8,067 bases of DNA from Anaerolineaceae bacterium (GCA_021107195.1 JAIOTF010000313.1:1-8067); one strand, 5' to 3'. Shown: positions 1-6,760, numbered from the stretch's first letter. A program made the numbers and translations. The notes: generated from the letters alone by a model not told the origin.

Positions 1-46
1 CCAGTTCGCACGCTATTTCGTTTAGCACTTCAGTGGTATATTCCAT
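1..46 (-). CDS. 5' end of an unidentified protein gene, cut by the left window edge
   Basis: Reading leftwards on the minus strand from the ATG at 46-44, 15 codons stay open to the window edge and give MEYTTEVLNEIACEL. A perfect Shine-Dalgarno sequence, GGAGGT (minus strand, 57-52), lies 5 nt before the ATG, which is the main reason to call a real gene from so little sequence. It is transcribed divergently from the dipeptidase gene at 211, and the two share about 165 bp of intergenic DNA. Fifteen residues are too few to assign a family, and no function is proposed. An overlapping minus-strand reading frame running through 22-171 has no ribosome binding site and is not preferred. Confidence 0.6.
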   Translation of the reverse strand, partial: MEYTTEVLNEIACEL

Positions 47-82
47 TTGGAACCTCCGGTGGATTTAGTTTTCACAGACCTT

Positions 83-112
83 ATCCTACCTGAGGTTCTT
101 CCTTTTTGACAA
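83..112 (-). promoter_or_regulatory. Possible sigma-70-type promoter for the leftward gene
   Basis: On the minus strand TTGTCA (112-107, one mismatch to TTGACA) is followed after 18 bp by TAGGAT (88-83, two mismatches to TATAAT). This would start transcription near 76 and leave a leader of about 30 nt containing the GGAGGT site at 57-52. The -10 match is only fair, so this is a tentative call. Confidence 0.3.
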
Positions 113-144
113 CCTTTGCGTGCACACGTCTGACAAATACTTCT

Positions 145-174
145 TTTACATTTCCAACAATTCGGCATTATAAT
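145..174 (+). promoter_or_regulatory. Sigma-70-type promoter of the dipeptidase/DUF1385 unit
   Basis: TTTACA at 145-150 (one mismatch to TTGACA) is followed by an 18-bp spacer and a perfect TATAAT at 169-174. The predicted start near 181 gives a leader of about 30 nt. That leader carries AAGGAG (200-205), 5 nt before the ATG at 211. Element quality, spacing and position agree well. Confidence 0.6.
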
Positions 175-210
175 TTGGGCAGCATTAAACCAATTAATTA
201 AGGAGTCAAC

Positions 211-1593
211 ATGACTGTGGATCCGACATCTGCAATACAGTATGCACACGCAAATTACGAGGAAGCCCTTACTGAACTTCAGGAACTCGTTTCTATTCCC
301 TCCATTTCAACGAATCCTGTACACAAAGAAGATATGCTTAAGGCCGCACGGTGGCTTGAGAACAAACTGACTTCGCTCGGCTTTAATGCGAAAGTTTTCA
401 AAACAGAAAAACACCCGATCGTTTTTGCCGAGTATCATTTCTCTGAAACAGCACCTACCGTTCTCGTATATGGACATTATGACGTTCAACCTCCCGATCC
501 GCTGGATCTATGGGAAACCGGTCCCTTCTCGCCGGAAATCCGCGGAGAACATCTTTTTGGGCGCGGCGCCTCAGACATGAAAGGGCAAATTATTGCCAGC
601 ATCAAAGCCATAGAGTCTCTCCTGAAACACGACAAACTGAATATCAATGTCAAATTTATGATTGAAGGAGAAGAAGAAATTGGATCTCCAAGCCTGAAAA
701 AGTTCTTGATTGAGAATAAAGAGCTCCTGGCTGCGGATGTTGCCCTTAACCCGGATACCGGTATGATCTCAGCCGACACCCCAACTATTACCCTCGGTTT
801 ACGCGGTGTTGCGCATTTCGAGCTTCGCATTTACGGGCCTGATCGGGATCTGCACTCTGGTATGTTTGGCGGTGTGGTTCATAATCCCGCCCAGGTTTTA
901 TGCGATGTTCTGTCAGGTATGCACAACGAAGACGGAAGTGTCGCACTTCCAAGCTTCTATGATCGTGTCCGGAAATTATCAGAAGATGAAAAGGCCGAAT
1001 TGAGCCGCCTGCCCATGAATGATAATACCTATATCAATCAAACCGGCGTACCAAAGCTTTGGGGAGAACCACAATTCAATGCAATCGAAAGGATTGGTGC
1101 CCGGCCAACATTAGAAATCAACGGCATCTATTCCGGCTATATTGGCGAAGGCTCAAAAACCATTATCCCCTCTTATTCAATGGGGAAAGTCTCCCTTCGC
1201 CTCGTACCTGATCAAGACCCGGAGGAAGTAAGACACCAAATAATCGAATATCTTGAATCAACAATCCCGGATACTGTCACATGGGAAATAAAGGGGCCTC
1301 GTGGTGCGCCTGCTTCCATTGTTGATCGCAATTTGCCAGCTACAATCGCTCTTAAGAACGCATTGGAAACAGTTTGGGGTGTTCCCCCCGTTTACAAGCT
1401 CGAAGGTGGAAGCGTTCCTGTCGTGGCAAGCATGGAGCAAATTCTCGGGATAAAATCTGTGCTGACTGGTTTTGGTTTGCCCGGAGACAATATTCATTCG
1501 CCGAATGAGAAATTGCACCTTCCAACCTGGAAAAACGGAATAGACACTCTCATTCACTTCTTTATCAATATGACCAATATCGAAACAGAGTAA
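211..1593 (+). CDS. M20-family metallodipeptidase (carnosinase/CNDP-like)
   Basis: This 460-residue protein has the full set of M20 peptidase motifs. GHYDVQP carries metal ligand H89 and D91; GRGASDMKG carries bridging D122. EGEEEIGS holds the catalytic general base E155 and metal ligand E156. PDTG supplies D182, LHSG the dimer-domain H215, and GDNIHSPNE the last metal ligand H429. Enzymes of this group use two zinc or manganese ions to hydrolyse dipeptides or related amide bonds in the cytoplasm; the substrate cannot be read from the sequence. The length fits the carnosinase-like branch (about 450-480 residues), and no signal peptide is seen. The ATG at 211 follows AAGGAG by 5 nt and begins shortly after a good promoter. 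The next gene starts 5 nt after the stop, so the two are probably co-transcribed. Related possibilities are Cys-Gly dipeptidase or another M20 amidohydrolase. Confidence 0.93.
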   Translation: MTVDPTSAIQYAHANYEEALTELQELVSIPSISTNPVHKEDMLKAARWLENKLTSLGFNAKVFKTEKHPIVFAEYHFSETAPTVLVYGHYDVQPPDPLDLWETGPFSPEIRGEHLFGRGASDMKGQIIASIKAIESLLKHDKLNINVKFMIEGEEEIGSPSLKKFLIENKELLAADVALNPDTGMISADTPTITLGLRGVAHFELRIYGPDRDLHSGMFGGVVHNPAQVLCDVLSGMHNEDGSVALPSFYDRVRKLSEDEKAELSRLPMNDNTYINQTGVPKLWGEPQFNAIERIGARPTLEINGIYSGYIGEGSKTIIPSYSMGKVSLRLVPDQDPEEVRHQIIEYLESTIPDTVTWEIKGPRGAPASIVDRNLPATIALKNALETVWGVPPVYKLEGGSVPVVASMEQILGIKSVLTGFGLPGDNIHSPNEKLHLPTWKNGIDTLIHFFINMTNIETE

Positions 1594-1598
1594 ATAAA

Positions 1599-2477
1599 AT
1601 GGAAAAATTACGAATGCCGTCTTATGGCGGCCAGGCCTTGCTGGAAGGCATACTGATGCGAGGCCAAAACCATGTGGCCGCTGCTTTCCGACTGCCTGAC
1701 GGGAACATTGATATTGTCTCAGAAGAATTGTCAGGAATATATAACAGCAAAATCAGAAAGATCCCTTTCTTGCGTGGATTGATTGTCCTTTGGGACGCAC
1801 TCGTGCTGGGAACGAGGTTCTTGACCATCTCTGCAAACGCCCAAACGGGGGAAGATGAAAAAATTGAAGGGCCGACACTATATATCACCCTCTTGGCATC
1901 CCTTGTCCTTGCAATCCTCCTCTTTTTTATAGCCCCCGCCGCTTTAGGCCAATGGTTAGGAAAACTCCTTGACTGGAGCGCTTGGGTAAGCAATATTGCT
2001 GAAGGTACTGTCCGCCTGATCTTTACCCTTGTATACATTTCAGTGATCGGAAAAGTGCCAGAGATTGACCGTGTTTTTGCATATCATGGCGCTGAACATA
2101 AAACCATCAATGCATTTGAGGCTGGCGAAAATCTCACGCCGCAAAATGTTCAACCCTATTCTGTTGAACATCCACGCTGTGGAACAGCCTTCTTGCTGAC
2201 GCTGGTACTCATATCACTAGTCTTCTTTTCTGCGCTGGGGCCATTGAGCTGGTTTTGGAGGCTTGCAACGCGCATCATCTTTCTCCCATTATTAGCTTGC
2301 ATATCTTATGAATATATTCGCTGGACAGGTAACCACCTCGACTCAAAAATTGTGCGATTCATGATCCGGCCCAATCTCGCTCTGCAAAGGCTCGTGACCA
2401 GAGAGCCATCACCCGAAATGCTTGAAATATCCATTGCCGCCTTCAACACAATGTATGCACTGGAAAATCCGGATTAG
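1599..2477 (+). CDS. DUF1385 (YqhQ-like) integral membrane protein
   Basis: This 292-residue protein shows the signature blocks of the DUF1385/YqhQ family. These are YGGQALLEGILMRG near residues 9-22, IPFLRG at 55-60, RVFAYHGAEHKTINAFE at 158-174, HPRCGTAFL at 191-199 and ISYEYIRW at 235-242. Hydrophobic segments at about 93-118, 137-152, 196-213 and 222-240 suggest around four membrane passes. The HGAEHKT and HPRCGT blocks, with conserved His, Glu and Cys, look like a possible metal-binding or catalytic site, but I know of no firmly established function. It starts 5 nt after the dipeptidase stop without a clear Shine-Dalgarno sequence, suggesting translational coupling. The in-frame ATG at 1614 (residue 6) is an equally possible start, since family members often begin just before the GGQA block. 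The strong hairpin at 2552-2590 probably ends this unit. Confidence 0.88.
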   Translation: MEKLRMPSYGGQALLEGILMRGQNHVAAAFRLPDGNIDIVSEELSGIYNSKIRKIPFLRGLIVLWDALVLGTRFLTISANAQTGEDEKIEGPTLYITLLASLVLAILLFFIAPAALGQWLGKLLDWSAWVSNIAEGTVRLIFTLVYISVIGKVPEIDRVFAYHGAEHKTINAFEAGENLTPQNVQPYSVEHPRCGTAFLLTLVLISLVFFSALGPLSWFWRLATRIIFLPLLACISYEYIRWTGNHLDSKIVRFMIRPNLALQRLVTREPSPEMLEISIAAFNTMYALENPD

Positions 2478-2551
2478 ACTTAACAAAGAACAACTCGCAG
2501 AGAGCTGACTTTTCAGAAAATTTCATGCTGCAATATCTCAAATTTATTATG

Positions 2552-2590
2552 TTTCCCATCATTTCATCAATTAATGAATTTGATGGGAAA
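2552..2590 (+). terminator. Strong inverted repeat after the DUF1385 gene, possible terminator
   Basis: TTTCCCATCA (2552-2561) and TGATGGGAAA (2581-2590) are perfect 10-bp complements. Inside them TTCAT (2563-2567) can pair with ATGAA (2574-2578) around a 6-nt loop, with a small internal bulge between the two stems. It lies 75 bp after the upstream stop and ends 10 bp before the -35 element of the comEA promoter. There is no clean downstream T run (TTGCTTTAAC follows), so intrinsic termination is plausible but not certain. A protein-binding operator upstream of comEA is the alternative. Confidence 0.5.
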
Positions 2591-2600
2591 TTGCTTTAAC

Positions 2601-2628
2601 TTGACATGAATAGATGCCAAGCTATACT
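2601..2628 (+). promoter_or_regulatory. Near-consensus sigma-70 promoter of comEA
   Basis: A perfect TTGACA (2601-2606), a 16-bp spacer and TATACT (2623-2628, one mismatch to TATAAT) form one of the best promoters in the window. Transcription would begin near 2635, leaving a leader of about 16 nt that contains AGGAGGT (2640-2646), 5-nt spaced from the ATG at 2651. Confidence 0.7.
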
Positions 2629-2650
2629 GGTACTAGGGCAGGAGGTTTTG

Positions 2651-3208
2651 ATGAAGAAAATGCAATTTATTTTATTTGGCGTAGTTTGCGGTCTGTTAGC
2701 TTCTGGCTTGATCCTCCTCATATCATCTCCGCCAAGAGGTGTATCGATCACCCTTTCTCCGCCACCCACACCTTCGCCGCTCATGATAGATGTTGCAGGC
2801 GCGGTAAAGAAACCCGGGGTCTACGAATTGCCCGTTGGATCACGTTTGCAAGATGCGATACAACTTGCAGGTGGCTTGCTGCCGGATGCAGATTCAACCG
2901 CTGTTAACATGGCCGAAAAGGTAATAGATGGACAAAAAGTCATTATTCCTCAAATTGGTGAAAAAGTTACAACAAGATCAGAATCGCCAGCAGCAACAAG
3001 TCCAACCATTTCACAACCTCTGAACATCAATACCGCCAGCCAAACCGAATTAGAATCATTGCCAGGCATAGGTCCAGCAAAAGCCTCTGCAATCATTGAA
3101 TACCGAACAACCAATGGCCCGTTTGCCAGTCTTGAAGATTTATTGGAAGTTTCAGGTATCGGTGAGAAAATCTGTGCAGACATTAAAGAGCTCATTATCA
3201 TTCAATGA
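2651..3208 (+). CDS. comEA: ComEA-type competence DNA-binding protein (SLBB plus helix-hairpin-helix)
   Basis: This 185-residue protein has the ComEA layout. There is a single N-terminal membrane anchor (about residues 5-25) and a short Pro/Ser-rich stretch. An SLBB domain spans about 45-100 (IDVAGAVKKPGVYELP at 46-61, then QLAGG). A Ser/Thr-rich linker covers about 101-123, and a C-terminal double helix-hairpin-helix covers 124-184 with LPGIGPAKA and VSGIGEKI. In competent bacteria ComEA sits on the outer face of the membrane and binds incoming double-stranded DNA for delivery to the ComEC channel. The start is set at 2651, not the in-frame ATG at 2606. AGGAGGT lies 5 nt before 2651, whereas 2606 falls inside the -35 element of the promoter. 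comEC, the usual partner, is not next door; yqeY follows instead. Confidence 0.88.
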   Translation: MKKMQFILFGVVCGLLASGLILLISSPPRGVSITLSPPPTPSPLMIDVAGAVKKPGVYELPVGSRLQDAIQLAGGLLPDADSTAVNMAEKVIDGQKVIIPQIGEKVTTRSESPAATSPTISQPLNINTASQTELESLPGIGPAKASAIIEYRTTNGPFASLEDLLEVSGIGEKICADIKELIIIQ

Positions 3209-3209
3209 G

Positions 3210-3255
3210 TTGAGCAATTCCTAAATCGCCACATAATAAACAGAAAAGGTATAAT
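3210..3255 (+). promoter_or_regulatory. Promoter-like elements before yqeY, two alternatives
   Basis: Two overlapping arrangements are visible. TTGAGC (3210-3215), a 16-bp spacer and CATAAT (3232-3237) would start a transcript near 3244 with a leader of about 18 nt. A perfect TATAAT at 3250-3255 ends only 6 bp before the ATG at 3262 and would give a nearly leaderless message, but no good -35 is found 16-18 bp upstream of it. Either would let the yqeY-pgpH-ybeY-dgkA cluster be transcribed separately from comEA, which ends at 3208. Confidence 0.4.
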
Positions 3256-3261
3256 AAACGA

Positions 3262-3702
3262 ATGGATACTAAACAAAAACTTGAACAAGCATTAAGAGAA
3301 GCAATGCGATCGGGCGATCAAATGGCGAAGAACGTCATTCGCCTAGTCCTGACAAACCTGAAGCTGATTGAAGTTGACCACGGCAAACAAGACGAAAGCG
3401 GCGTGATTGCCTTGATTCAAAAAGAGATAAAAATGCGCCAAGAAGCGATTCGGGAAGCCGAAAAAGGCGAACGCACCGATGTGATCGCTGACAACCAAAC
3501 CGAGATCAAATACTTGAAAACTTTTCTGCCTGAACAGATGTCAGAAGAAGCGGTGCGTGAAATCGTGCAGGAAGTTGTTGCACAAGTTGGCGCTACAAAC
3601 ATGAAAGATATGGGCGCCGTAATGAAAGGCGTATCCGAACGCGTACAGGGAAAAGCCCCCAACAGGCTCATCAGCCAAATAGCCAGAGAACTTCTTTCAT
3701 AA
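3262..3702 (+). CDS. yqeY: GatB/YqeY domain protein
   Basis: The protein is 146 residues, the usual length of free-standing YqeY proteins. It is predicted almost wholly helical, with family landmarks: an N-terminal helix rich in Lys and Arg (KNVIRLVLTNLK, residues 23-34), EIKMRQEAIREAEKGERTD (55-73), EIKYLKTFLPEQMSEE (81-96) and DMGAVMKGVSERVQGKAPN (116-134). The domain is related to the tail of the GatB subunit of tRNA-dependent amidotransferase, which contacts tRNA; what free-standing YqeY does is not well established. The ATG at 3262 matches the family N-terminus. No good Shine-Dalgarno is present: AAAAGG (3244-3249) is 12 nt away. The stop lies 1 nt before the GTG of the next gene, so coupling is likely. 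Confidence 0.9.
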   Translation: MDTKQKLEQALREAMRSGDQMAKNVIRLVLTNLKLIEVDHGKQDESGVIALIQKEIKMRQEAIREAEKGERTDVIADNQTEIKYLKTFLPEQMSEEAVREIVQEVVAQVGATNMKDMGAVMKGVSERVQGKAPNRLISQIARELLS

Positions 3703-3703
3703 G

Positions 3704-5830
3704 GTGAATGTATTGCCCAATAAGAACGCTCGTCAATTTGCAATAATGGAAAACAAAAAGCTATTGCAACTTGTAATTCTTGCAATTACAGGGATTCTGG
3801 CTATCTTTATTCTTGTCCGGCCTTTTTCTCTTAACTCTTCGGCCGGCACTTATGACATCGGTGATGTTTCACCGCAAGACATCCAGGCCCCACAAACGCT
3901 ATCGTATGTTTCCAAAGTTCTAACGGAACAGGCACGCAAAGAAGCTGAATTAAACATCTCTCCAATCTATCTGCCCGCCGACCCAGGTATCACCAGAAAA
4001 CAGATCGCCAACTTGCGAAACGCTATCAACTTCATCAATGTAGTTCGCGATGACACCTACGCCTCACCAGAACAAAAAATAAATGATCTGGCGAATCTTT
4101 CCACCATCAATCTCCACGATGAATTAGCCGAAATGATTCTCAATCTGGATGAAAACCGGTGGGATGAAACACAACAAGAAGCCCTCGCCGTTCTGGAACT
4201 GGCGATGCGTAACTCAATCCAGGAAAATCAGGTTTACGATGTGCGCCGCTCTGTACCCACGCTCATCGATTTTAATCTGCCAGAAAACCAGGCTTTAATC
4301 ACTGAAGAGCTTGTCAAGCCGTTTATCACAGCTACCAGTTTATACAGCGAAGAGCTCACGCTACAAGCCAAAGAAAACGCCCAGAACGATATAACTGAGG
4401 TGATAAGAAAATTCATTGCCGGTGAAGCAATCGTAAGTCGGGGGCAAATCATCACCCCCTTGATCCGCGAGGCCCTGGAAGAATTCGGGCTCATCCAAAC
4501 TCAAAGACGTGGCGTAAGTCTCATCGCTGCTATCGCATTGGTAGCATTAGCCGCAACACTAACTGTCTTCTATTTCAGAAAAATGTTGCCGCCATTCATC
4601 GAAGAAATCAATAGCCAGTTCATTATCGCGGTAAGTTTTATTTTATTCTTGTTTGGCGCACATGCACTGATTCCAAATCGAACAATAATCCCTTACATCT
4701 ATCCTCTGCCAGCCTTTGGTTTGACAGTTGCCAGCCTTTTCCCTTCAGGATTGAGTATTATCCTGTCAATTTTGCTCAGCATTTTGTCAGCCTATGGTGC
4801 TCCCTTCAGTTTGGATCTTTCGCTTTTCTATATGCTTGCCAGCCTAATAGGCATTATGATCCTTGGTAAAGGTCGCAGAATTTCAACTTTCTTCTGGGCA
4901 GGACTTGGCATCGGTATTGCTGGAGCAGCGGTGATATTAGCGTATCGCATTCCAACGTTAACCACAGATTGGTTGGGGATTATCACTTTGATCGGCGCTG
5001 CTTTTTTCAACGGCTTTGCATCTGCCGGCCTCACGCTATTATTACATTTTGTTTTCTCACAGATACTGGGAATCACAACCTCCCTCCAACTTCTTGATCT
5101 TTCCAGACCAGATCACCCCCTCTTGCAATTGATTTTACAAAACGCGCCTGGAACCTACCAACACAGCTTGCAAGTAGCAAACCTGGCAGAACAAGCGGCA
5201 AAAGCCATTGGTGCTGACGCCCTGCTTGTTCGCGTGGGAGCATTGCACCATGATGCCGGAAAAGCCCTGAATCCCCTATTTTTCATCGAGAATCAAGTTG
5301 GCAGGAAACTTAACCCTCACGATGATATCGATCCACAAGAAAGCTCAAAAACGATTGTCCGACATGTGTCTGATGGAATTCAATTAGCCAAAAAATACCG
5401 CCTGCCTGAAAGAATTCAGGATTTTATGCGTGAACATCATGGCACCATGATCACGCGTTATCAATATAATCAAGCCGTCAAACTGGCCGACGCCAACGAG
5501 GACAGTGTTGATATCGAGATGTTCAGATATCCTGGCCCCAAACCCAACTCGCCCGAAACTGCCCTTTTAATGCTTGCCGATGGTTGTGAAGCACGCGCCA
5601 GAGCTGAAGTACCAAAAAATGATGAGGAAATTCGCAGCCTGGTAAAGGACTACATCGAGTTTATCCAGCACGAACAACAACTCGACAACACCGCATTGAC
5701 TTTGAAGGAATTGAATCTGGTCGCGGAATCGTTCATTAACACATTGCGGAATACTTACCATCCCCGGATCAAATATCCTGAGGCAAAACCTGGGCAATCC
5801 ACATCAGAGAAAACAGACATCCTAGTATGA
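3704..5830 (+). CDS. pgpH: PgpH/YqfF-like 7TM-HD cyclic-di-AMP phosphodiesterase
   Basis: The 708-residue protein has the 7TMR-HD architecture. A membrane anchor lies at about 19-38 and a large extracellular 7TMR-HDED-type domain at about 45-265. A seven-helix membrane bundle follows at about 270-450, and a cytoplasmic HD phosphohydrolase domain spans about 477-640. Metal-binding residues are visible: H487 in GTYQHSLQ, H516-D517 in HHDAGK, H554 in RHVSDG, H578/H579 in REHHGT and D626 in LADGCEA. Relatives in Listeria and Bacillus hydrolyse cyclic di-AMP to pApA, linking the gene to osmotic and cell-wall control; that activity is inferred here by homology. The start is uncertain. GTG 3704 is 1 nt after the yqeY stop, TTG 3713 is 6 nt after AAGGTG, and ATG 3746 directly precedes the first membrane helix. 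The stop overlaps the ybeY start by 4 nt (ATGA). Confidence 0.9.
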   Translation: MNVLPNKNARQFAIMENKKLLQLVILAITGILAIFILVRPFSLNSSAGTYDIGDVSPQDIQAPQTLSYVSKVLTEQARKEAELNISPIYLPADPGITRKQIANLRNAINFINVVRDDTYASPEQKINDLANLSTINLHDELAEMILNLDENRWDETQQEALAVLELAMRNSIQENQVYDVRRSVPTLIDFNLPENQALITEELVKPFITATSLYSEELTLQAKENAQNDITEVIRKFIAGEAIVSRGQIITPLIREALEEFGLIQTQRRGVSLIAAIALVALAATLTVFYFRKMLPPFIEEINSQFIIAVSFILFLFGAHALIPNRTIIPYIYPLPAFGLTVASLFPSGLSIILSILLSILSAYGAPFSLDLSLFYMLASLIGIMILGKGRRISTFFWAGLGIGIAGAAVILAYRIPTLTTDWLGIITLIGAAFFNGFASAGLTLLLHFVFSQILGITTSLQLLDLSRPDHPLLQLILQNAPGTYQHSLQVANLAEQAAKAIGADALLVRVGALHHDAGKALNPLFFIENQVGRKLNPHDDIDPQESSKTIVRHVSDGIQLAKKYRLPERIQDFMREHHGTMITRYQYNQAVKLADANEDSVDIEMFRYPGPKPNSPETALLMLADGCEARARAEVPKNDEEIRSLVKDYIEFIQHEQQLDNTALTLKELNLVAESFINTLRNTYHPRIKYPEAKPGQSTSEKTDILV

Positions 5831-6291
5831 TTAATATCATTATTTCAGAGGCGTACGCAAGTCAGCTTCCTCAATATCTGATTCAGGAAACAGCACAGGC
5901 AGTATTCAGACATCAAAAAGTACTTGACTCATCAACGCTGTCCATCGTCATTGCTGATAATCAAAGGTTAAAAGACCTGAACCGTCAATTCCGTTCGATT
6001 GATTCACCCACAGATGTACTTTCTTTTTCATCCGGTGAAATTGACCCTGAAACAGGACAGGAATATCTTGGCGATATTATCATTTCCTGGCAAAAAGCAG
6101 AGGGGCAAGCCAGAACCTCAAATCAATCAGTTGCGTGTGAAATTCGATTGCTGGTGATCCATGGCATTCTCCATTTATTAGGTTTTGACCATGCGACAAT
6201 TGAAGAGCAAAAAGAAATGTGGGCCATTCAAAACCAAATATTAGAGGAATTCGGTTGTTCCTCACCCGACAAGTCAAGCCAGTCGGCTTGA
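5827..6291 (+). CDS. ybeY: YbeY endoribonuclease (rRNA maturation factor)
   Basis: This 154-residue protein carries the UPF0054/YbeY metal site HGILHLLGFDH (residues 112-122), where H112, H116 and H122 bind zinc. It also has the conserved upstream block LNRQFRSIDSPTDVLSF (51-67) with R56. YbeY is a single-strand-specific metallo-endoribonuclease involved in 16S rRNA 3'-end maturation and ribosome quality control. The length is normal and all signature residues are intact. The ATG overlaps the stop of the upstream HD-domain gene (ATGA), and no Shine-Dalgarno is seen, which fits translation by termination-reinitiation. The next gene begins directly after its stop. Confidence 0.95.
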   Translation: MINIIISEAYASQLPQYLIQETAQAVFRHQKVLDSSTLSIVIADNQRLKDLNRQFRSIDSPTDVLSFSSGEIDPETGQEYLGDIIISWQKAEGQARTSNQSVACEIRLLVIHGILHLLGFDHATIEEQKEMWAIQNQILEEFGCSSPDKSSQSA

Positions 6292-6678
6292 ATGTTTTTC
6301 TTTATTCGTTCCCGCATTAAATCTTTCAAACATGCACTTGCCGGTCTTTGGTATGTAATCAAAACACAAAAAAATGCCTGGCTACACGCATTCGCCACGC
6401 TATTAGTGATTCTGACAGCAGTTTGGTTGAGCTTATCAATGCTTGAATGGGCGATTCTCTTCCTGACAATTGGCTCGGTTTGGACTGCGGAATTCATCAA
6501 CACCGCTCTTGAGGCTATTGTAGATTTGGCAAGTCCAGAGGAGCACCCTTTGGCCAGAGTAGGTAAAGACGTAGGTGCTGCGGCTGTTCTGATCTCGTCT
6601 TTCTTCGCTGCTTTAATCGGTGTATTTCTATTGGTAATCCCCATTTTGAAGCTATTGATCGCTTGGCTCACCCCCTAA
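6292..6678 (+). CDS. dgkA: DgkA-type small membrane kinase (diacylglycerol or undecaprenol kinase)
   Basis: The 128-residue protein is a small integral membrane kinase. An amphipathic N-terminal segment (SFKHALAGLWYVIKTQKNAW, residues 11-30) is followed by three membrane helices at about 32-48, 51-68 and 98-126. The signature AEFINTALEAIVDL (66-79) contains E67, N70 and E74, with the GKDVGAAAVL block at 91-100; these form the ATP/Mg and catalytic region of the family. In Gram-negative bacteria the family phosphorylates diacylglycerol. In Gram-positive-like bacteria members prefer undecaprenol, feeding the lipid carrier pool for cell-wall synthesis. Given the neighbours, undecaprenol kinase is the more likely role, but substrate cannot be settled from sequence. 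The ATG follows the ybeY stop with no gap, so it is coupled. It closes the cluster; no terminator with a T run is seen just after it. Confidence 0.92.
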   Translation: MFFFIRSRIKSFKHALAGLWYVIKTQKNAWLHAFATLLVILTAVWLSLSMLEWAILFLTIGSVWTAEFINTALEAIVDLASPEEHPLARVGKDVGAAAVLISSFFAALIGVFLLVIPILKLLIAWLTP

Positions 6679-6750
6679 ACAGGCTAACCCACACCCCTAT
6701 TCAAACGCATACTCTTCATAAATCTCAACTCTGTTGCGTTTATTATTGGC

Positions 6751-6760
6751 TATACGTATA
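6751..6760. repeat. Perfect 10-bp palindrome TATACGTATA
   Basis: TATACGTATA is self-complementary over all 10 bases and sits in AT-rich DNA about 70 bp after dgkA. A TATATT element (6759-6764) overlaps its right end and could serve as a -10, but no good -35 is placed correctly (TTGCGT at 6734-6739 is 19 bp away) and no gene follows on the plus strand. It could be an operator site or chance. Confidence 0.3.

Noticed and set aside
22..171. Minus-strand frame from ATG 171 with a Cys-rich start (MPNCWKCKRSICQTCARKGC), zinc-ribbon-like
   Set aside because: There is no Shine-Dalgarno before 171, the frame occupies the divergent promoter region, and it ends inside the better-supported gene start at 46. 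The Cys pattern alone did not match a family I recognise.
486..830. 114-residue minus-strand frame opposite the dipeptidase
   Set aside because: It lies antisense to an intact catalytic gene and has no ribosome site or recognisable domain, so it is a shadow of the real frame.
1622..2038. 138-residue minus-strand frame opposite the DUF1385 gene
   Set aside because: The plus-strand protein shows conserved family motifs over this stretch. The antisense frame shows none.
2614..2907. 97-residue plus-strand frame overlapping comEA in another frame
   Set aside because: It overlaps the SLBB-encoding part of comEA and lacks its own ribosome site or family features.
6228..6671. 147-residue minus-strand frame opposite dgkA
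   Set aside because: The plus strand encodes an intact DgkA-type kinase here. The antisense frame has Ala/Ser-rich shadow composition and no start signal.
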